NCBI GenBank assembly: GCA_030643695.1
Contig: DAOWKM010000015.1
Span: 1 to 6,341 of the forward strand
Length of the DNA: 6,341 nt
Source of the DNA: Dehalococcoidia bacterium
GTDB lineage: Bacteria; Chloroflexota; Dehalococcoidia; Dehalococcoidales; DAOWKM01
Direction of reading: 5' to 3'
Shown here one piece after another: positions 6,204 through 6,341 of the stretch (within the stretch, counting starts at the first letter, position 1; each line of letters begins with the position of its first letter). Made by a program: the position numbers and the translations under genes. The notes beneath the pieces are model-generated. The model saw nothing but the letters and a program-made list of their open reading frames with translations, was not told the DNA's origin and did no database searches.

Positions 6204-6221
6204 TTGGGGGGATTTGCAGTG
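6150..6221 (+). repeat. Direct repeat copy B after the transporter gene
   Basis: This is the second copy of the element at 3893-3964, 2257 bases downstream. It retains the TAG stop, the exact 15-base spacer length, a GGGGGGA ribosome-binding site and a GTG. All nine core differences are transitions. After the GTG the sequence is unrelated to the transporter and the frame closes after eight codons (MPLMIVLK, stop at 6243-6245), so no second transporter copy remains. Confidence 0.9.
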
Positions 6222-6284
6222 CCCCTGATGATAGTGTTAAAATAACTTTGATTTTTTAAGCCAAGCCTGATTTCGCAGTTATTT

Positions 6285-6306
6285 CCTGCAGCAGGTAGGT
6301 TTTTTT
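6285..6306 (+). terminator. Weak hairpin followed by seven T residues
   Basis: CCTG and CAGG within 6285-6295 form a short 4-bp stem around CAG, followed after TAGG by seven T residues (6300-6306). The position suits a terminator for mutS and the transporter, but the stem is short and lies 17 bases before the next start codon. An attenuator or leader structure for the next gene is an alternative. Confidence 0.3.
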
Positions 6307-6322
6307 ATATTAGAGGAGTGGG

Positions 6323-6341
6323 ATGGTTGATAATATACATA
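6323..6341 (+). CDS. Start of an unidentified gene (cut by window edge)
   Basis: An ATG at 6323 is preceded by AGAGGAG (6312-6318), a strong ribosome-binding site 4 bases upstream. Only six codons, MVDNIH, fall in the window, too few to identify a family. The start is inferred from the ribosome-binding site and its placement after an apparent gene end. Confidence 0.45.

Noticed and set aside
3893..6221. Insertion sequence or transposon carrying the transporter
   Set aside because: There are no terminal inverted repeats, transposase or integrase, and the flanking repeats are far longer and more diverged than a normal target-site duplication.

Overview
The window is an ordinary-looking bacterial chromosomal stretch. 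It holds three complete genes, two genes cut by the window edges, and unusually structured spacers. GC is about 50% in a sampled line of mutS but only about 34% in the gene at the left edge. The likely source is an uncultured Chloroflexota of the Dehalococcoidia type. This rests on overall gene style, a lipoprotein cyclophilin, a stand-alone RND/MMPL exporter and C/G-rich hairpin spacers. It is an impression rather than a demonstrated assignment.

Layout. Positions 1-169 (minus) are the first 56 codons of an AT-rich OLD/RecF-like ATPase with a clear Walker A motif. Positions 170-335 hold its candidate promoter with small palindromes and a terminator-like hairpin. Positions 336-899 (minus) encode a lipid-anchored cyclophilin peptidyl-prolyl isomerase. 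Positions 900-1354 are a 455-base spacer with a candidate cyclophilin promoter, a short hydrophobic ORF tail ending in a second copy of the same terminator hairpin, a cluster of perfect hairpins, and the upstream region of mutS. Positions 1355-3946 encode full-length MutS. A GTG-started RND/MMPL transporter (3962-6145) follows 15 bases after the mutS stop. The last 196 bases contain a decayed copy of the mutS 3' end, a weak hairpin with a T run, and the first six codons of another gene.

The most notable structure is a 72-78 bp direct repeat. The last coding bases of mutS, the stop, the 15-base spacer with its ribosome-binding site and the GTG start recur immediately after the transporter's stop codon, so the transporter gene lies between two copies. 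The copies are 63/72 identical over the core, and every difference, including those in the 78-base extension, is a transition. This points to an old tandem duplication followed by loss, or to insertion of the transporter gene at the mutS 3' end.

Functionally, mutS and the transporter are probably co-transcribed, but no biochemical link between them is evident. I see no convincing new multi-gene system. The partial ATPase could be a defence-type gene, but its partners would lie outside the window.
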